Shown here in pieces: positions 12,787 through 23,813 of a stretch of DNA of 64,000 bases (position 1 is the first letter of the stretch; every line of letters begins with the position of its first letter). The position numbers were made by a program, and so were the translations under genes. The notes under the pieces are model-generated. The model saw only the letters and a list, made by a program, of their open reading frames with translations. It was not told where the DNA came from and searched no databases. This DNA is from Scolanthus callimorphus (Eukaryota; Cnidaria; Anthozoa; Actiniaria; Edwardsiidae), in assembly GCA_033964015.1 (NCBI GenBank), contig CM066921.1, forward strand, positions 26,889,355-26,953,354, given 5' to 3'.

Positions 12787-12921
12787 CTGTAGGACATATT
12801 TTACAAGAACGCTCACTAGGAGCTCCCGCTTGTTCAGCAAAGTGTCCTACGGGACAAAGCTTGCAGCCGTTTCCATACTCGTTGAACATGAATTGGCCGA
12901 CATTATCCTGATAAAATCCAC
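12787..12921 (-). CDS. Cysteine-rich membrane protein, extracellular exon
   Basis: A 135-bp exon bounded by GTTGGCAG before 12921 and CCTACAG/GTGAGT at 12787. It starts with two bases that complete a codon and ends with one base, so both flanking introns are phase 1. The peptide begins GGFYQDNVGQFMFNEYGNGC and has a CKLCP...CKICP pattern, the spacing of a GCC2/GCC3-type or EGF-like repeat. It links in frame to the exons at 15249-15436 and 11404-12717. The phase-1 exon is consistent with module shuffling. Confidence 0.75.
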
Positions 12922-12989
12922 CTGCCAACGTCATCAAACGCAACTTAGGGACCGGTCATTATTTATGTCGGAGAGGGGGGTGGAGGAGA

Positions 12990-13714
12990 AAATACCTGTG
13001 AAGAACCCCACCTGATAGCATTGATTGTTTTCGGGAGCCCCCCTGATAGACTGAAACATTTCAGGACCCCCCTTCCCCTCCATCCATGTCAGTCAAAATG
13101 ATTCAAACAGGTCTTGAAGGGGGTCCCAATCCCATTTCTCAGTGTAAACGTTTTGCAAGATCCCAGTCCTGAAGTTTTCGCAGTCAAAGTTTTCAAAATC
13201 CCAGCGTTAAAAAGTGACTTTTAGACATGTGTACAGAGTGTTTGTATTGCAGTCGTAGGGCAAAATTTTAAAAGCAGTTCACAAATTTTTAAAGCCACTC
13301 TTTACAGATAAGAGGAGAAAATGCCCTAAATTTCAACCGTTCGCCCTTTTCAACAATGGATAACAACAGCTTCTAATTTAAATTAATGTCTCTAATATCG
13401 CGGCCTGTTCTAAAAATGAAAAAGGCGCAGTCTTGTCAACTAGCAAAAGTACAGAAGTATGACATCATTTTCTGAATGAATGTACATAAATTCCCGGCAC
13501 AAACTGGCACTGAAATGTTATCCGCGTGATCTGGTTGGTCGAGCGTGGCAGCGGAGTGCCACCACCGCCATTCAGAATGAGGGCGGTAAACTCCATTTGC
13601 CGCCCGCACTTTTACCGCTTGGCCCGCAAGAGTAGAGCCTTAAGAGAGGGCGGTTTACAATTTAGCCGCGCGCAGTGATAATATTACAAATTTAAGAAGA
13701 AGAAAAACATGGGC
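12990..13714. other. Intron sequence, no feature recognised
   Basis: Part of the 2.3-kb intron between exons 12921 and 15249. C- and G-rich runs near 13020-13090 look like decayed repeat termini. No coding signal was seen. Confidence 0.4.
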
Positions 13715-15174
13715 TTATAACAAGAGAAAATGATATGAGAGAACATATCGCCGTGCCCTATGAAAGTCGACAATAAGAATCTAAAAATAGATTTCGAGCG
13801 ACTTTCGGTCACGAATCATGACGTCATGCGTCACTCAACGCCAACGCAGGAAATTGTTCAGAGAGGATTTTTTGTGCCAAAATACAGTGAAGAGCAAGTT
13901 TTGACATAACAACACCATGCATTTTTATTGTAAAATTTGATAGATTTATTATTGTAGTATAAATCATCACTTACGAAAGCTGGTTGCAGTTTTTCCGAAA
14001 CCAACCATCTTTTCCACAGCTCAAACAAAACTGAACTCAAGTAAAATCAAACGGCAAAGTCGATAAATAGACAACTTCTACTAACAAGCGGCGATTTTTA
14101 TTATTATTTTAGGCTTTTCAAGCACAATTCTTATATAACTAGAAGAAGAAGTCATGTTTTGTGAATTCAGAATATGTTTCTAGCCCTAGCTCATTTAAAA
14201 GAAGGAGAAATGATTTACTTTTCAATCTAATGAAAATGTTTTTGTCTCTATCTATTCAGCATTCGCCTTGGAAGCGAAGATCTTGCGCCCTGCTTTGATT
14301 TTATTTTAACAAAAATGAAGATAATAAGCACATAGGTAAGGTAATTCACAGATATTTGATAGGTCTAAACTATATATTCAAATTGAACTTGATGTGAGGT
14401 AGCTTCAAAAAGGCCGCTGCCAAACAAACGTCAAAGAAATAGCAGAAGAACGCAGACAACACACGAAAACGCTTACTTGCTCTTCCGGAATCCGTATCCA
14501 CTGCAGAATGTTTATCAAAAGACTATAAGTAGTTAAGCTTATTCCAAGGAAGTTCTCTTTGAAGAATAAGGTGAGCTTTTCCCATCAGTTTCTCGTGTTT
14601 GAGAACGCATACGGTCGAGTACGTGTTCAGCCTCGTAAAGTATACTTCTGGTCTATACTCTGTATACTTCTGGTCTCCTCTTGAAGAAGTTTATAGCTCT
14701 GACAGTCTTCCGTTTTTCTTACTAAAGTTTGGTGAAACACTGTAGAAGTGTCCATCTATGGATGAGGATATTTCAGGCAACACAAGCCGACAAAACCACA
14801 GAAAAGCTCAGAGTCCAGAACGTCTTTTTTCTTACTCAGTAAGGTGCTTCTGTGAGCAGTTACTTTTCTTTTGAATGGATGCGTTTAGTCAGGACTGAAA
14901 CCTCGACAAAAACCGGAAAAAACAATAGCCAAAGAACTCGGTAAAGGACTAAATGGCTCAGCGATGCCAATAACTGCATTATCAATGAAATATCGGAGGA
15001 GCAGCGCCCACAAAGACGGCAAGTTGCTGAAGGCGATGCGTGACACCGTGACAGCACTCGGTGAGAACTGCCAACTTCCGTTTCTAAAAAAATAGATTCT
15101 TATTGTCGACTTTCATAGGGATGGACATGAATACGCGCGATGGATTCTCTTATATCATTTTCTCTTGTTTATAA
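13715..15174. mobile_element. Intronic element bounded by ~80-bp inverted repeats
   Basis: The left arm (13715-13795) contains CAAGAGAAAATGATAT and CCCTATGAAAGTCGACAATA. The right arm (15090-15174) is its reverse complement with small indels. The 1.46-kb interior has no recognisable protein, so this looks like a non-autonomous DNA transposon. It occupies most of the intron. Confidence 0.75.
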
Positions 15175-15248
15175 TTGATCGAAATGTACGTTATAATTTG
15201 ACGTTGACCCAACATGGCCTAGATGATGTGGGTTGGAAGTTTGATTAC

Positions 15249-15436
15249 CTCCAGTAAGTGGAACCGTACCTTTGGGGCATCGTTTGCAGCTTCTCACATA
15301 CATATATGTGCCTCTTCGACAAGGTTGGCACAAATGTACCGTTCCACCACGTGCCATGCAGACATACCCATTGCCTGTGAGCTCTTTGTGCAGTGTACGG
15401 TCGATGAAAACCCGTGCTTCTACGTAGACGTGCTCC
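15249..15436 (-). CDS. Cysteine-rich membrane protein, upstream exon
   Basis: A 188-bp exon with a good acceptor (CTTCTTATATTTTAG before 15436) and a donor GGAG/GTAATC at 15249. The first base completes a codon and the last leaves phase 1, which joins correctly to the exon at 12921. The peptide includes CMARGGTVHLCQPCRRGTYM and CKRCPKGT, a Cys-x2-Cys module like those in the next two exons. Upstream exons, including the signal peptide, were not identified. The frame stays open to 15822 past the acceptor, but that part lacks the cysteine pattern. Confidence 0.65.
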
Positions 15437-16777
15437 CTAAAATATAAGAAGTTTAGTCGATAAATATCGGAGAAACACTTCACAGCCTTGTTCTCATCTC
15501 TCCTTATGATAGTTTTCCCTGCTGACAGAGGCCTCTTTTCTCTGCATTTCGCTGGCTCATTGGTCGCGAGGAAAAGCAATCTCTGCATTGGGTTGAAACT
15601 CGCTTTGTTTTGCCGCCCTCCATCCCCTTGTACGGTTTGACGACAGTTTCTGGAGCCAACTTTTCCACTGCTATTATTTGAGCCCATCAGCGGATGGTCT
15701 CTGGTCTGGAGATTTTCAAACTTGATTACTGCAAATAAAGCCATCTTTCTTTGGGATTTCACTAGCCGCCAAATGGCTTCCATATCAAAATTTGGAACAA
15801 AGAGCTCGGCAAAAGAAGTCACAGAAAGGTTTCACTTGATGAAAATAATTCTAAAGATCATATTTTGCATGTTTGACTGCGGAGTCAAAAACGCCGTTCG
15901 CCGGACTTGGCGCATGCGTGATATTATCTACTCACGTGAGTATTTGAAGGTGAGGGAGTGGCAGACTACAAAATGCACCTATCGGGATCTGTGATAATTC
16001 GTTGTGGTCAACATACCTAAAATGATATTTTAATTATACATAATTAACGAAGCAAATATAAAGGAAATAGCACCGTGAAAGGCGGCCTGATAAAATTACG
16101 ACCAAATGTAGAGTTTCAATGTAGAACATTCTTACTCTTGATAATGGACTATTGATATGCCTCTTTGAACACTTGACTGATTGTTTGTAAACCAAGCCAA
16201 GTGAGATTTGCTATCACTAATCGATTACGTGGTAACAAATGCCCAGCTGCTTTTTATTAGGGAAACAAGGGACCAATGAGAACGGAAAGCAAGCCTAATT
16301 CAAGTTGTCCTCGACGCTCATCTCATCACATTTTTAATCATAGTTTTAAATATAACAATACGGCTGCAAATGTTCTTTGTCTGAAAATGCTAATGCTTTG
16401 CTCCAGTTTCAGGTAAGAATAACACCTGTGTTTATGTTTTCAACTTACAGTACTTGAAGTGATCGGCTCTCCATAAACGAACTTTCGTGCAATTCCCGTA
16501 TGTGGTTATTTGACAAAACGCTTAAAAAGTAAAAGAGAAAATAAAAATATTAATGATAACGATAATGCACTAGTAATGACAACGATAACAACAACGGAAA
16601 AGAAAACATAGCGATTACCATGGGCTTTAGAAAAAAGTCAACGCTAATATTGTGACACTGAACGCGATGGAACTCTATAGAGTTCAGCTGATGCACCGGG
16701 AAGGTAGCTCCATAAAAAATAGGTTTTGTAAAATTAATGTACATTGCAAGGACAGAAGCTTAAATATGAGGCATCAC

Positions 16778-16956
16778 CTGTAGATATGCCACCATTTTTC
16801 GCGAAATTATTATATGCCATTTTAGCGAAAAAGTACCCCGAAGGTAATCCATAACCATATCCCGTTAGCGACATTCCATTCTATTGAGAGGATGGCTTGA
16901 CACCCATTCACTCCTATTGTGCTTCTTTCACCATCAACACAAATAGCAGGAATATA
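16778..16956 (-). CDS. Candidate further upstream exon, uncertain
   Basis: On the minus strand a coding-looking stretch runs from after TTCGTAG (about 16956) to a donor ATCTACAG/GTGATG at 16778, again phase 1. It reads YIPAICVDGERSTIGVNGCQ, and further on, in a frame shifted by one base near 16865, it reads FFAKMAYNNFAKNGGIST. A single indel would be needed to make it one exon. It is on the same strand as, and upstream of, the membrane-protein exons. The family is not recognised, and it may be a decayed exon. Confidence 0.3.
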
Positions 16957-16980
16957 TCTACGAACCCCACTTACACTTGT

Positions 16981-17143
16981 CAGGGGCGTAGCCAGTGGGG
17001 TGGGGGGGGAGCAGAGGGGTGACCACCCCCCCCCCCTTTCTCGGGAGATTTTCCCATACATTTCCCATAAATTTGAACATTTTTGTCCCATGTCCGCCCC
17101 CCCCCCCCCCCCCCCCCTTCAGAAATTCCTGGCTACGCCGCTG
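16981..17143. mobile_element. hAT-type MITE with CAGGGGCGTAGCCAG ends
   Basis: The left end is CAGGGGCGTAGCCAG and the right end CTGGCTACGCCGCTG, an inverted pair typical of hAT-like miniature elements. The interior is mostly C/G homopolymer runs around ATTTTCCCATACATTTCCCA. Open frames here are homopolymer artefacts. Confidence 0.8.
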
Positions 17144-19392
17144 CTTTTCTCTGGCATTATTCAGAATCCCAGCCAAAGGCTTGGTCCCTAAATGGTTAAA
17201 TCCCCAAATAGGACCACTGAAATGACTAAACGACTTCATAACAATAATATTCAGTGTGTAAGGCTACCCAAATTGAAAGATGTTGATGAATATTCCCAGC
17301 TATAAAGTGCGTGTGGTCAAATAACTATTCTGTTTCGAAATGATATATGCGTCACCAAAGGTGTAGCCGCTAAACGATATTCTTTGATTTTTCCGAGTGG
17401 AACTTCATCATTTAATACGTTCCCGACGATCCATATGCAATCCGATTTAGGGAACTACACGAAAGCACAGAACTGGAGCACAGTGTTACGTTTCCTACCC
17501 ATAAAAGCAAGCACACCCTGGACCTTAGGGCAGATTTCACATGACTGTCACTAACGTCCAAATGTTGCTGAAAAAGTTATGACCCTTCCCCAAATAGGGG
17601 TGAAAAAAATTTTGACCCTCCCTTTAGACACGCGAAAAAATAAGGACCCTCCCCACAAAAATAGGAGCCCCCCCCCCCCCCCCCCTCCCTTATAGAAAAA
17701 GGTTAAGTCTATCGACATGAAATTAAACCTATGAAGAAGGGACCCCTAACACCAGACCTCTGTAATAATTGTGTCTCCCTGGAGCTTCGTATCGTGATCT
17801 TGTCGACCGTTATAATAGTACTCTGCTAGTCCGCCTTAGATCGTCATGCTTAATGCTTACATTGATTACAAAAATACCAGGCCAATTATCCCTTGGTTTA
17901 CCAAGGAAGTCAATGCAGCGAAGAAGAGTGTCGTAAGACGGAGAGAAAGTGGCGCAGGTCGAAACTTCATAGTGACTTTCTAAGGCCAAGAAGAACTGCG
18001 CCATCCATTTAATGAAGAGTGCGCGCAAGTACTTTTAAGTTAAACCCAAAACCTTCATGCAATAGTACATCAGTGATCAGGTAAGCTGTTCAGATCCGCA
18101 AAGGCACACTTTGACACATACTTTGACAGGGTCCTCTAGCATGGCCATGAGCCAGTTCACTTACAGGAATGCTAGACTAGGTGGAGCAATAAAGGTCGTG
18201 GAATTGATCACCTCCAACTGGTTTTCTTTTGCGATCCTAGAACCGGTAGTAAGAGAAAAACAAAATAACACATTTTAAGGCTGCTGTGCTACATAAAGAG
18301 TGAATTATCCAAAAACATGCAGCTTGAAAACTTTTCTTAATGCATTCACAAGATAAAATTTATCCACAAAGAATAGAGGAAGAAATGGGAAATCTATATT
18401 CCCCTTGATTTTATTTACATGTGTAGGATTTGCAGGCTAGGATTTGCAAGCTATTTTTCTCAAACTATTTTTCCTTTCTTTTTTGAATCAGATTCGTCAA
18501 AAGAATTTCTACTTGCAACTCGAAGTACAAAATAGAAAGATATTTGTTTCCATTGCAGTTTGAATGCATACTGAAAATTGATCGAGGTGATCTGTATTTT
18601 GCTCAAACTGCTCAAATGTCCCACAATCAATATCTTCCATAGTCCTTCGGGGTGAAATTGGTTGTAGATTATTGTAGATTTCTCTTAGACTGCTTGTGTG
18701 GTGAGTTCTTTCATGGTTCGAATTTCTGTGCAAATAAGTTAGAATGGATGCGACGCTTGTTTATGTAGACACGTCGGCAAACATTGGCGCGAAGCTTTTG
18801 AAGGATGAAATTCGTGAACAGTGCAGAAATATATAAGACTCATAGCCTATGTATGTACTGTGAAGTCAACCCCCTGATTTGATGCGCTATCTGATGCAGA
18901 GTTGTTGATAGAAATATCTTTGTGCGCATGCCCGGACGTTCAAAAGCAGCCAATCGGCAAAGTTCATGAAAGTGCTGTCACCAGAGCCTGAAAACGCCAG
19001 GAACCGAGGAACTCTGGGTACGACAATGACGCTTTTCAATCGAGATATAAAGTGCATGATTTATAACTTATTTATACTTGTTTTTAAAGCAAATTTCTGC
19101 TTCGCATAAATTAAAGCTAATGTGACAACCGTGACACATAACAGAGTCATGTAAGGCGATATGTGTTCAAAGGGAAGCTCTGTCCTCAATTCACCCCCAC
19201 ACGTCATCACACTGGGTATCATTTGCCCCTGCCAATTAGATCTCAGGTCTCACGTGCACTGCCTTTGGGTGCTGACAAACAGCCCTCGACCTTTCAGTTT
19301 ATTTCACTCGCTCTGGTAGCCACTATATTTCCTGCTCAAGTAAATTCCCTCCCTATCTAGGGGGGCCCTAGATAGGCTAAGACCTCTCAAAT
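17144..19392. other. Gene-free stretch
   Basis: A lone MITE end (TTAGGGCAGATTTCACATGA, near 17523), a C-rich run at 17668-17688, and a copy of the CACCAGAGCC...GAACTCTGGGTACGA repeat at about 18975-19025. No gene was recognised. Confidence 0.4.
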
Positions 19393-19531
19393 GGGGGATT
19401 GTAACCCCCGGTAGGGGATCGAGGTCGAGGGGATTGTAACCCCTTGCCTCTAGCTCCCATAAAATCACAGAAGACCTCACAGGGGATTGTAACCCCTCAC
19501 CAGAGGATGTTGCCATGGGGATTGTAACCCC
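19393..19531. repeat. Four copies of the palindrome GGGGATTGTAACCCC
   Basis: Copies at 19393-19409 (extended to five G/C), 19429-19443, 19482-19496 and 19517-19531. Each can form a 4-5 bp GC stem with a 7-nt loop. Spacing is irregular (about 36, 53 and 35 bp), so this is not a simple satellite. Confidence 0.85.
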
Positions 19532-20372
19532 TTGGATAGTAGTTGTTTTGACATTTGTGTGACCAATTCTTGGGGTACTCCGTCCCCTACCCCATTATCC
19601 CACATAAAGGTATCGTCTTGTGTCATGGGTTGGGAGCATTAAACTAAATATTGTGAAATGTGAGAAAGAGTTGTATAGAACATTAAATCTGTGATGCAGC
19701 GTTTGAAACTTACAATATAACCAGTGCATTGCATCTTTTTATCCATGTGCCAATTGTTTTCAGTCGATTTGTCGAGATCCAGCTATAAAACAAACCAGCA
19801 ACATTCAAATGAACTGCGTCAGTAATGACTACACGGTGGTAAACCCCATTTTCTCAAAAACGCGAGACACGCGACAGAAACATTGCATTTTCTTCCCTTG
19901 CAGGGACTACTTTCGCGAAGTTAAAAACTCAATTAGATGCAAATTGTAGGAGGTGGAAGGGGGTGCTCCGACCCTCTGTACGCAGGTAATCGAAAGCGCG
20001 GCTTCGTAGCTTGAAGCTAGATTGTGCTTATGTAATGTGAAAAAATTGAAATAAGTCATGACTTACAGCACAGTTAAATAACAGAGACCATCTCTCCGTT
20101 CTTTGATCGAAGAAATGCGGTTGCTGACTGCGTTTCTGAACAGCAAAACAAAATACTGTGTTTCTCATTCAAGTTTCGAGTAAACCATGTTGGGTCGACT
20201 TCTAAGGAAACTAAATGCAATCCCCTTTTCTAAACCAAACCCTAACAAACTTTTCTCTTTGGACTTATCAAAATGACCTAGTTTAGATTGAATTTGACCT
20301 AGTTCAAAATCATTTCTAACTGACATTCATTTCAACCTGCAACATATACTTTATTTTGCTTAGAAAAGAAAT
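19532..20372. other. Left flank of the virus-like element
   Basis: Unique AT-rich sequence with no coding signal. It ends with GAAAT (20368-20372), which is repeated immediately after the element. Confidence 0.5.
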
Positions 20373-20479
20373 ACTACTATATTGGAGTAATTATCGGCCG
20401 ATTTCTGTTAAAGCCTAGTGAAATCCCCTTTAAAAAATCCCCTTTAAAAATCTAGAATTGAAAAATGGTTTAAAGAGAT
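20373..20479 (+). repeat. Left terminal inverted repeat, 107 bp
   Basis: Begins ACTACTATATTGGAGTAATT and ends AATGGTTTAAAGAGAT. It is identical to the reverse complement of 35535-35641 except for one C/T difference inside the internal CCCTTTAAAAA doublet. It carries a TTTAAAGAG promoter-like box at its inner end. Confidence 0.97.
20469..20477 (+). promoter_or_regulatory. TTTAAAGAG box, left arm
   Basis: Lies 26 nt before the ATG at 20495, inside the terminal repeat. It matches boxes ahead of the other genes of the element. Confidence 0.6.
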
Positions 20480-20494
20480 AGATTTTTCAATTAA

Positions 20495-21418
20495 ATGGAC
20501 AAACAAACAGTGAAACAGCTGCAAGCCCTCGCCAAAGAGCGAGGCATTCCGAGATATTATAAATTACGTAAAGCCGGACTTATCGAAGCTTTAGGTAAAC
20601 TCGAAGCGGGGGCACCAACCCCACCCCCACAGACAAAGATTCCTCGCCAGCCCACACCAACCCCAGCCCCTAAAAAAACCGAACCCCCCAAACGGCGGCC
20701 CCCAACAGTCCTTATAGTGAGACCCCTCAAAGCATTAGGTTCTACCCCTGGAAAAAATATCCCCGACCACCCGCAAAAACCAATCCCAGCCCCTGGAAGA
20801 AATATCGTATCTAGTTTCATAGATAGTGGCAATCGGCTAGTGAAAGCTATCCCACAAACAATGAACAACGTGTTCAGTTGGATAAAAAATAAGACATCGG
20901 AATTAGTGGACCGAGTTAAGTCTGTTGGTGTTGGTGAAGCTCTTGCGGGTCTCATCAATAAAAATATCCTCGAACTTACTAATAACAGACCACCCCAACC
21001 TAGAAGACAGGTTAGTATATCTGAGAGTGTGAGAGCTGAATTAGGGAAAGCACAGAGCAACACTGCTCAAACCCAACCCAACCCAAATCCCAACGAGGTT
21101 AATGCTAATCTGGATAATGACTTATCAAACATGATTTTTAACAAACTCAAACCAGACATAGAGATGCGTTCAAGGATTGTTTACGGATTTACGGCTAGAA
21201 TTTATCGGGGGAGTGGAGAAATAGTCGTTTATGAGAAAACCCTTCGTGGGGAGGGCACCTTTACAAGCTTATCTGAAATTGAGGGATATATCAAAAGGTG
21301 CGAGACCAAAAGGCTAGATTTGGATGATGATGGGTGTGGAGTAAAGCGTACCTACCAGCAACAGAGGTTGTTGACACCCCAGGCGTTTATCAGGGCAGGG
21401 TTGGGTTTACTAAGATAA
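20495..21418 (+). CDS. Polymerase B, fragment 1: SAP-like N-terminal region
   Basis: 307 residues, starting at the first ATG after the left terminal repeat. Residues 5-33 look like a SAP or Rho-N type helix-extension-helix DNA-binding fold. Residues 40-100 are Pro-rich and basic (APTPPPQTKIP onward), probably a flexible linker. The C-terminal part is predicted folded but I do not recognise it. The frame ends at a TAA only 84 bp after the next fragment's nominal start. The downstream frame (VGFTKI...) continues smoothly if one base is shifted near 21395-21410, so I read this as the N-terminus of one large polymerase. A separate DNA-binding protein is the alternative. Confidence 0.65.
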   Translation: MDKQTVKQLQALAKERGIPRYYKLRKAGLIEALGKLEAGAPTPPPQTKIPRQPTPTPAPKKTEPPKRRPPTVLIVRPLKALGSTPGKNIPDHPQKPIPAPGRNIVSSFIDSGNRLVKAIPQTMNNVFSWIKNKTSELVDRVKSVGVGEALAGLINKNILELTNNRPPQPRRQVSISESVRAELGKAQSNTAQTQPNPNPNEVNANLDNDLSNMIFNKLKPDIEMRSRIVYGFTARIYRGSGEIVVYEKTLRGEGTFTSLSEIEGYIKRCETKRLDLDDDGCGVKRTYQQQRLLTPQAFIRAGLGLLR

Positions 21419-21960
21419 CGGTAAAAGTCATTCACAGCAATGAGCCCTTAATGGGGTGCGGGCCCTTACCTGAGTGGCTACGTAAGAAGAAATGTATCCA
21501 CCCCATTGATAGTAAGGATGACAATCTCTGTGTTTGGAGATGTCTTGCCATTTACTTTGGCTATCGTGATAATACCCCTAGACCTGCCAAAGACACTACC
21601 AGAAAAGCGCTATCCCTGGCCCGAAATTTTTACAAGAACCCAAAAATGCAAGTTGGAGATGTGAGGGCGACGAAACTTGTTGATTTTGAAGGTATCGCTA
21701 AGAGATTTTCCGTCAACATCCGTCTGTACGAACCAAAAAACCAAAAGGTTTGGAAACTAGTGTTCGGCAAAGACCAGTTCAAAACGAATTTACCATGTGT
21801 AGACATTGGACTCTATAATGGGCACTGTTTCTACATCAAGGATATAGAGGCTCTAACAGGGCTCTGGGAATGTTCTGGGTGTGAGCAAAGATTCAACAGA
21901 CATGATAATTACAATAGACACGGCACAGAAAAAGATGTTCAGGAGGAAAGACACAATTGA
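21334..21960 (+). CDS. polB: Polymerase B, fragment 2: OTU-like domain and zinc finger
   Basis: 208 residues as listed, but real coding probably begins near residue 23, where the frame takes over from fragment 1. Residues 59-72 (DSKDDNLCVWRCLA) with a later NGHCFYI (His164) resemble the catalytic Cys and His blocks of OTU-type cysteine proteases. Such a domain sits N-terminal to the exonuclease in many Polinton polymerases. C180-x2-C183 with H190/H196 starts a zinc finger that would be completed in the next frame. The domain may cut viral or host proteins; that is inference. The frame ends at TGA 21958-21960, and an A-run at 21928-21933 is a likely indel site. Confidence 0.75.
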   Translation: MWSKAYLPATEVVDTPGVYQGRVGFTKITVKVIHSNEPLMGCGPLPEWLRKKKCIHPIDSKDDNLCVWRCLAIYFGYRDNTPRPAKDTTRKALSLARNFYKNPKMQVGDVRATKLVDFEGIAKRFSVNIRLYEPKNQKVWKLVFGKDQFKTNLPCVDIGLYNGHCFYIKDIEALTGLWECSGCEQRFNRHDNYNRHGTEKDVQEERHN

Positions 21961-23813
21961 TATGCAAAGGGCGAAAGTTCAAACACATCATGAACAGTTC
22001 AGAAAAGGTGTTTTATGGAGGTAATACCCAATTTAGTTATGTTGGGTGCCGATGGATCGAAGCGCAGTCTAAGACTAGAGGCAAACACATTCATCACGCT
22101 CTCTGTGGGCATGGAGGCGAGCGGTGTGTTTTGGACGAAAAAAAGGAGATTTTGGTTGATGGATTCGAGCCGGAGACTAGGACCGTTTTTCAATTCTATG
22201 GGTGTAAATGGCACGGTTGCCCCTGTTCAAGTGACGATGAAAAGAGATACAAAGAAACTCTCGAAATGGATAAGAAGATTAGAGACTTGGGATACGAGGT
22301 CGTCTCGGTTTGGGCGCATGAAAAACCTGAATTAAGTGATATGAGGCTTGAAAAGAAATTTACCCCATACCCATATTTTATTGTTTTCGATTTTGAAGCA
22401 TTGCTCCGCAAACTTTCCCAAAAGATGACTGACGACCTGACTTTCAACACCAAACATATTCCAGTTAGTGTTGCTATCACCGATAATTTTACAAACAAAC
22501 CCACCTTTCTTGTTAACTCAAACCCTGAAGAGCTTATCAAAGACTTTATTACAGATTTAGAACACCGCAGCGGACTCATCGTCAAAAAAGTTTTTAGAGA
22601 ATACCAGCTGCCTGATGACGATTCTATTCCCGAAAACGTATATAAACAATATATGAAGTGGTGTAGACAAGTACCTGTTTTAGGTTTTAATAGTAAGAAA
22701 TACGATATCAATATGATTAAAGAATATTTTGTAAAGCACATGACCAAGCAAGCTGGAGAGATTTTTGTGGCGAAGAAAGAGAATAGCTATATGTTCCTGA
22801 CAACTGACTATTATAAATTTTTAGATGCGATGTCCTACTTAGCTCCAGGACTCTCTTTTGATAAGTGGTGTAAAGCAAACAACTGTAAAGCACAAAAACT
22901 TGTCTTTCCTTACGAATGGTTGGATAGTTATGAGAAGCTTTCTCACGTAGGCCCTGTGGAATATGAAGACTTTTACTCAAGCCTCCAACAGAAAATCACA
23001 GTGTCTCCTCAAGAATATGAAGAATTTAAGATCGAATTCCATAAGCGGGGTTGTGAAACCATGATGGATTGGTTGCGGGAGTATAACCTAGCCGACGTTG
23101 TACCTTTCGTAGAAGCTTTGGAAAAGACACGGGAGCAATATTACCCGGACCAAATCGACATTCTAAAAGACGCCGTGTCGATCCCGGGTATCTCAATGAC
23201 GTATGTTCTGAACAAAGCTTTGAGAAAGAAGAAGAGATACGAGCCTGGCTTATACGCTCCCGGGCAACCTTGCACTCACAAGTGCTCTGATAACTGTCAT
23301 AAAAAGGGCTGTAAACAATGCACCAAGGTAAGAAAAGAGTGCTCTGAATGCCCCAAAAACAAAGCTTATGAATTACTAAAAACAGGGATGGTTGGGGGGC
23401 CCAGTATTGTGTTTTGTCGATATGCTGAAAAGGATGTGTCAAAGATTCGGCCTCATAAATACAAAGATCCAAAAACCTGCAAGTCTGTCGTTGGTTTTGA
23501 TGCAAACAGTTTGTATCTATACTGCTCTGGACAAGAAATGCCCTGCGGTAAAGAGGAATTCATTGAGCCATCAAAGCCAACAGATTCTGAATATGTTAAC
23601 AAGGTTTGTGAAGACATTCTCACCAACAACTTTTTCGGTTTTTGTCAAGTGGATATCCATGTCCCTGAAAATCTCAGAGAAAAAATTGGAGAGTTTTCAC
23701 CGTTGTTCGTTGTAGATAGTATTCCTCAAGCGTTAGTCCCTGAACATATGAAACAATACCAAAAAGACACTGGCAGAAAAACTCTAAAAGGCACTAAAAA
23801 TTGCTTGGGGTGA
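21957..23813 (+). CDS. polB: Protein-primed DNA polymerase B, fragment 3: exonuclease and motif A
   Basis: 618 residues, opened by a TTG that is only the point where the frame becomes open. Residues 68-90 (VDGF...QFYGCKWHGC) match the endonuclease-like segment found in Polinton polymerases. The 3'-5' exonuclease motifs are Exo I FDFEA (D145, E147), Exo II GFNSKKYD (N245, D250) and Exo III YNLAD (Y376, D380). A Cys-rich segment at about 436-466 could bind zinc. The first polymerase motif is FDANSLY (D515). The protein would replicate the element's DNA using a terminal-protein primer. The frame is lost after TKNCLG at 23811, just before the fingers region, and continues in fragment 4. Confidence 0.93.
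   Translation: MICKGRKFKHIMNSSEKVFYGGNTQFSYVGCRWIEAQSKTRGKHIHHALCGHGGERCVLDEKKEILVDGFEPETRTVFQFYGCKWHGCPCSSDDEKRYKETLEMDKKIRDLGYEVVSVWAHEKPELSDMRLEKKFTPYPYFIVFDFEALLRKLSQKMTDDLTFNTKHIPVSVAITDNFTNKPTFLVNSNPEELIKDFITDLEHRSGLIVKKVFREYQLPDDDSIPENVYKQYMKWCRQVPVLGFNSKKYDINMIKEYFVKHMTKQAGEIFVAKKENSYMFLTTDYYKFLDAMSYLAPGLSFDKWCKANNCKAQKLVFPYEWLDSYEKLSHVGPVEYEDFYSSLQQKITVSPQEYEEFKIEFHKRGCETMMDWLREYNLADVVPFVEALEKTREQYYPDQIDILKDAVSIPGISMTYVLNKALRKKKRYEPGLYAPGQPCTHKCSDNCHKKGCKQCTKVRKECSECPKNKAYELLKTGMVGGPSIVFCRYAEKDVSKIRPHKYKDPKTCKSVVGFDANSLYLYCSGQEMPCGKEEFIEPSKPTDSEYVNKVCEDILTNNFFGFCQVDIHVPENLREKIGEFSPLFVVDSIPQALVPEHMKQYQKDTGRKTLKGTKNCLG

Noticed and set aside
15437..15822. 5' extension of the frame upstream of the exon at 15249-15436
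   Set aside because: A good acceptor lies at 15437, and the upstream translation lacks the cysteine pattern, so it is more likely intron.
16919..17239. Several open frames around the C-runs at 17000-17120
   Set aside because: They translate homopolymers into poly-Pro or poly-Gly inside a hAT-type MITE. The frames at 7260-7548, 38105-38378 and 54845-55125 are the same kind of artefact.
22196..22747. Long minus-strand open frame opposite polB
   Set aside because: A shadow of the polymerase gene. It has a hydrophobic, low-complexity translation and no promoter box. The same applies to 20557-21063, 23026-23505 and 24233-24670.
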